In this document: in pieces, positions 7,254 to 8,761 of the stretch
Position numbering within the stretch: the first letter of the stretch is position 1
How the letters are laid out: each line of letters begins with the position of its first letter
Assembly (NCBI GenBank): GCA_049522565.1
Contig: JBEKNT010000287.1
Span: 1 to 8,761, forward strand
Length of the DNA stretch: 8,761 nucleotides
Direction: 5' to 3'
Source: JASHVB01 sp049522565
Lineage (GTDB): Bacteria > Pseudomonadota > Alphaproteobacteria > Acetobacterales > Acetobacteraceae
Translations under genes and position numbers: made by a program
The notes under the pieces: generated by a model
The model's input: the letters and a program-made list of their open reading frames with translations, nothing else
The model's database searches: none
Told to the model about the DNA's origin: nothing

Positions 7254-7286
7254 ATGTCAAGCTCCGGGTGGGATTGCAATGCCTGA
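7254..7286 (+). CDS. Possible leader peptide overlapping the lpxI start
   Basis: ATG 7254 opens a 10-residue ORF (MSSSGWDCNA, TGA 7284-7286). It has the best ribosome-binding site of this region, TAAGGA at 7242-7247 with 6-nt spacing. Its stop lies just past the lpxI ATG at 7279-7281, in a different frame. No lpxI start codon lies in the lpxI frame at suitable spacing from this site. The arrangement would couple lpxI translation to the short ORF. It could also be chance, or the trace of a frameshift at the lpxI start. Confidence 0.35.
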   Translation: MSSSGWDCNA

Positions 7287-8163
7287 GACCGCGGCTGCGG
7301 ATTTATCGGCACCGGACAGCGCGCCACCGCGTGCTCTGGGAATATTGGCCGGCGGTGGGCCGCTGCCCGGCCAGGTGGCTGCCGCCGCACAGGCCGCGGG
7401 GCGGCGGGTCTTCATGGTCGGGCTGGAAGGCAGCGCGGAACAAGCCGTGCTGGCGCCCTGGCCGCACGAGGTGATCCGCATCACCGCTCCGGGTCGCATC
7501 CTGGCGGCACTGCGCGCCTTCGGCTGCCAGGACCTGGTGCTGATCGGCCCGGTGCGCCGCCCGTCTTTGCTCGGCTTGCGGCCCGATGCCGAGGGGGCCC
7601 GCATCCTGGCTCGCATCGGCCGCGCCGCCTTCGCCGGCGACGACGGATTGCTCGCCGCGGTGGTCAAGGTGCTGGGCGAGGAGGGGTTCCGCGTCATCGG
7701 CGCGCAGGATGTGCTGCGCGCGGCGCTAGGCCCGGCTGGCGTGATGACGCGCGTGGCCCCCGATGCGCTGGCGATGGCCGACATCCGGCGTGCGGTGGCG
7801 GTGGCCCGGGCGCTCGGCGCGGTGGATGTGGGGCAGGGTTGCGTGGTGCAGCAGGGGATGGTGCTGGCGCTCGAGGCGGCGGAGGGCACAGATGCCATGC
7901 TGGCGCGTTGCGCGCCTCTGGCGCGGCCGGGACCCGGCGGGGTGCTGGTCAAATTGCTCAAGCCGGGGCAGGAGCGGCGGACCGACCTGCCGACGATCGG
8001 GCCGCAGACGATCCGCAACGCGGCGGCCGCCGGGCTGCGGGGGGTTGCGTTCGAGGCGGGCAGCACCATCCTGGCCGAGCGTGACGCCGCCGTGGCCGCG
8101 GCAGACGCGGCGGGACTGTTCCTGCTAGGTCTCGATCCCGAGACCGTATCCAGAGGGGAGTGA
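7279..8163 (+). CDS. lpxI: UDP-2,3-diacylglucosamine pyrophosphatase (LpxI family)
   Basis: LpxI (formerly DUF1009) hydrolyses UDP-2,3-diacylglucosamine to lipid X and UMP, the lipid A step done by LpxH in E. coli. It acts in the cytoplasm or at the inner membrane surface. The 294-residue product shows the N-terminal LGILAGGGPLPGQVA (20-34), RRPSLLGLRPD (93-103), GDDGLL (120-125), GEEGFRVIGAQDVL (133-146), VDVGQGCVVQQG (182-193), EGTDAMLAR (202-210) and the conserved C-terminal stretch KLLKPGQERRTDLPTIGPQT (225-244), then FEAGSTI (258-264). Length and motif order fit the family. ATG 7279 was chosen because it starts near the domain; ATG 7219 would add 20 residues through the palindrome and has its AAAGG too close. 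The site before 7279 (GGTGGGA) is modest. gloA follows after 6 nt. lpxB, the next pathway enzyme and a common neighbour, is not adjacent. Confidence 0.93.
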   Translation: MPETAAADLSAPDSAPPRALGILAGGGPLPGQVAAAAQAAGRRVFMVGLEGSAEQAVLAPWPHEVIRITAPGRILAALRAFGCQDLVLIGPVRRPSLLGLRPDAEGARILARIGRAAFAGDDGLLAAVVKVLGEEGFRVIGAQDVLRAALGPAGVMTRVAPDALAMADIRRAVAVARALGAVDVGQGCVVQQGMVLALEAAEGTDAMLARCAPLARPGPGGVLVKLLKPGQERRTDLPTIGPQTIRNAAAAGLRGVAFEAGSTILAERDAAVAAADAAGLFLLGLDPETVSRGE

Positions 8164-8169
8164 AGGCAT

Positions 8170-8556
8170 ATGGGCCGTTTTCTGCACACCATGCTGCGCG
8201 TCGGCGACCTGCAGCGCAGCGTCGATTTCTACACCAAGCTGCTGGACATGAAGGAACTGCGCCGGCGTGACGTGCCGGACGGAAAATACACCCTGGCGTT
8301 CGTCGGCTACGGCGACGAAGACCATGAATCCGTGATCGAGCTGACCTACAATTACGGCACCGAGAAGTACGACCTGGGCACGGCGTTCGGCCACCTGGCG
8401 ATCGGCGTGCCGGACGTGGCGGCGACGTGCGAGAAGGTGCGCGGCGGCGGCGGCACGGTGACGCGCGAGGCGGGGCCGGTGAAGTTCGGCACCACGATCA
8501 TCGCGTTCATCAAGGACCCGGACGGCTACATGATCGAACTGGTGCAGCGGGCCTGA
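8170..8556 (+). CDS. gloA: Lactoylglutathione lyase (glyoxalase I)
   Basis: Glyoxalase I converts the hemithioacetal of methylglyoxal and glutathione to S-lactoylglutathione, the first step of methylglyoxal detoxification in the cytoplasm. The 128-residue protein is close to E. coli GloA along its whole length: LHTMLRVGDLQRSVDFYTK (5-23), AFVGYG (43-48), VIELTYN (55-61), VTREAGPVK (97-105) and DPDGYMIEL (116-124). The four metal ligands of the family are kept as His6, Glu57, His75 and Glu123. It is a single-domain, bacterial short form lacking the extra loops of the human enzyme, which in the family usually goes with nickel rather than zinc. The start follows the lpxI stop by 6 nt with GGGGAG (8156-8161 region) and AAGG before ATG, so the two genes are probably co-transcribed. 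Nothing links it to lipid A chemistry. Confidence 0.97.
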   Translation: MGRFLHTMLRVGDLQRSVDFYTKLLDMKELRRRDVPDGKYTLAFVGYGDEDHESVIELTYNYGTEKYDLGTAFGHLAIGVPDVAATCEKVRGGGGTVTREAGPVKFGTTIIAFIKDPDGYMIELVQRA

Positions 8557-8565
8557 CCAGCAAAA

Positions 8566-8593
8566 CCTCTCCCGCCCGCGAGAGCGGGAGAGG
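8566..8593. terminator. Strong stem-loop after gloA
   Basis: CCTCTCCCGC (8566-8575) and GCGGGAGAGG (8584-8593) form a perfect 10-bp stem with an 8-nt loop, 9 nt after the gloA stop. No T-run follows, so it is either a weak or factor-assisted terminator or part of a dispersed palindromic repeat. CTCTCCCGC-type palindromes are widespread between genes in GC-rich proteobacteria. Confidence 0.55.
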
Positions 8594-8616
8594 CCGAGAT
8601 GCGAAGCGTCGAGAGT

Positions 8617-8689
8617 GAGGGTGATCGGGTCGCCCCGCGGCACCCTCGCCCGGCGTTACGCGCCCACCGCTCCCGCCAGCGGGAGCGGT
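8617..8689. repeat. Two further inverted repeats between convergent genes
   Basis: GAGGGTG (8617-8623) pairs with CACCCTC (8641-8647). A second palindrome, ACCGCTCCCGC (8666-8676) and GCGGGAGCGGT (8679-8689), is perfect over 11 bp with a 2-nt centre. With the stem-loop at 8566-8593 they fill most of the 145-nt gap between gloA and the convergent partial gene, as expected for a composite extragenic palindrome or a two-way transcription end. Confidence 0.55.
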
Positions 8690-8701
8690 TATCGCTGGCG
8701 C

Positions 8702-8761
8702 TCAGGTGATCGCGTGCGCCAGCAGCGTGCTGAGCGACACCGGGCCGGCGGCTTCCAACGT
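8702..8761 (-). CDS. C-terminal end of an unidentified gene entering from the right edge
   Basis: On the minus strand 19 codons run from the window edge to TGA (8704-8702) and end in PVSLSTLLAHAIT. The third positions are G or C in nearly all codons, as in the other genes here, and the convergent position after a cluster of palindromes is where a gene end would be expected. Too little is visible to name the product. Confidence 0.4.
   Translation of the reverse strand, partial: TLEAAGPVSLSTLLAHAIT

Noticed and set aside
7257..8192. A 311-codon minus-strand open frame opposite lpxI
   Set aside because: It is a Ser/Ala/Arg/Pro-rich shadow of lpxI without any domain signature.

Overview
The window is GC-rich, and its coding regions strongly prefer G or C in third codon positions. 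Its lipid A enzymes LpxA and LpxI point to a Gram-negative bacterium. LpxI (rather than LpxH) and a dispersed palindrome of a type familiar in alphaproteobacteria suggest an alphaproteobacterium, possibly Acetobacteraceae. That placement is inference from gene content, not a database match. No rRNA, tRNA, CRISPR array or transposase was seen.

Left part, minus strand (1-5313). hyuA (3880-1808) and hyuB (1811 to beyond the left edge) overlap in an ATGA junction and encode the two subunits of an ATP-dependent hydantoinase/oxoprolinase-type enzyme. Upstream lies an 84-bp imperfect palindrome (3950-4033), then a family-4 glycosyltransferase gene (5313-4048).

Centre (5314-5540). A divergent intergenic region separates the glycosyltransferase from lpxA. 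It is AT-rich for this DNA and holds two copies of AATTCCGAAA 31 bp apart, around a plausible minus-strand promoter.

Right part (5541-8761). lpxA (plus) encodes the first enzyme of lipid A synthesis. It is followed by an isolated hcp gene (plus, type VI secretion tube protein) and a 70-residue unrecognised ORF on the minus strand. Next come lpxI (plus, UDP-2,3-diacylglucosamine hydrolase) and gloA (plus, glyoxalase I), 6 nt apart. A perfect palindrome and an 11-codon ORF with a strong ribosome-binding site lie in front of lpxI. After gloA comes a cluster of inverted repeats, then the last codons of a minus-strand gene entering from the right edge.

Functionally the window combines an amide-ring hydrolase operon with a cell-envelope segment (glycosyltransferase, LpxA, LpxI). 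The usual alphaproteobacterial lpxD-fabZ-lpxA-lpxI-lpxB order is broken here: lpxA and lpxI are separated by hcp and a small opposite-strand gene, and lpxD, fabZ and lpxB are absent from the window. No clearly new multi-gene system is visible. The most notable points are the isolated hcp inside a lipid A locus and the regulatory-looking elements before lpxI, hyuA and the glycosyltransferase gene.
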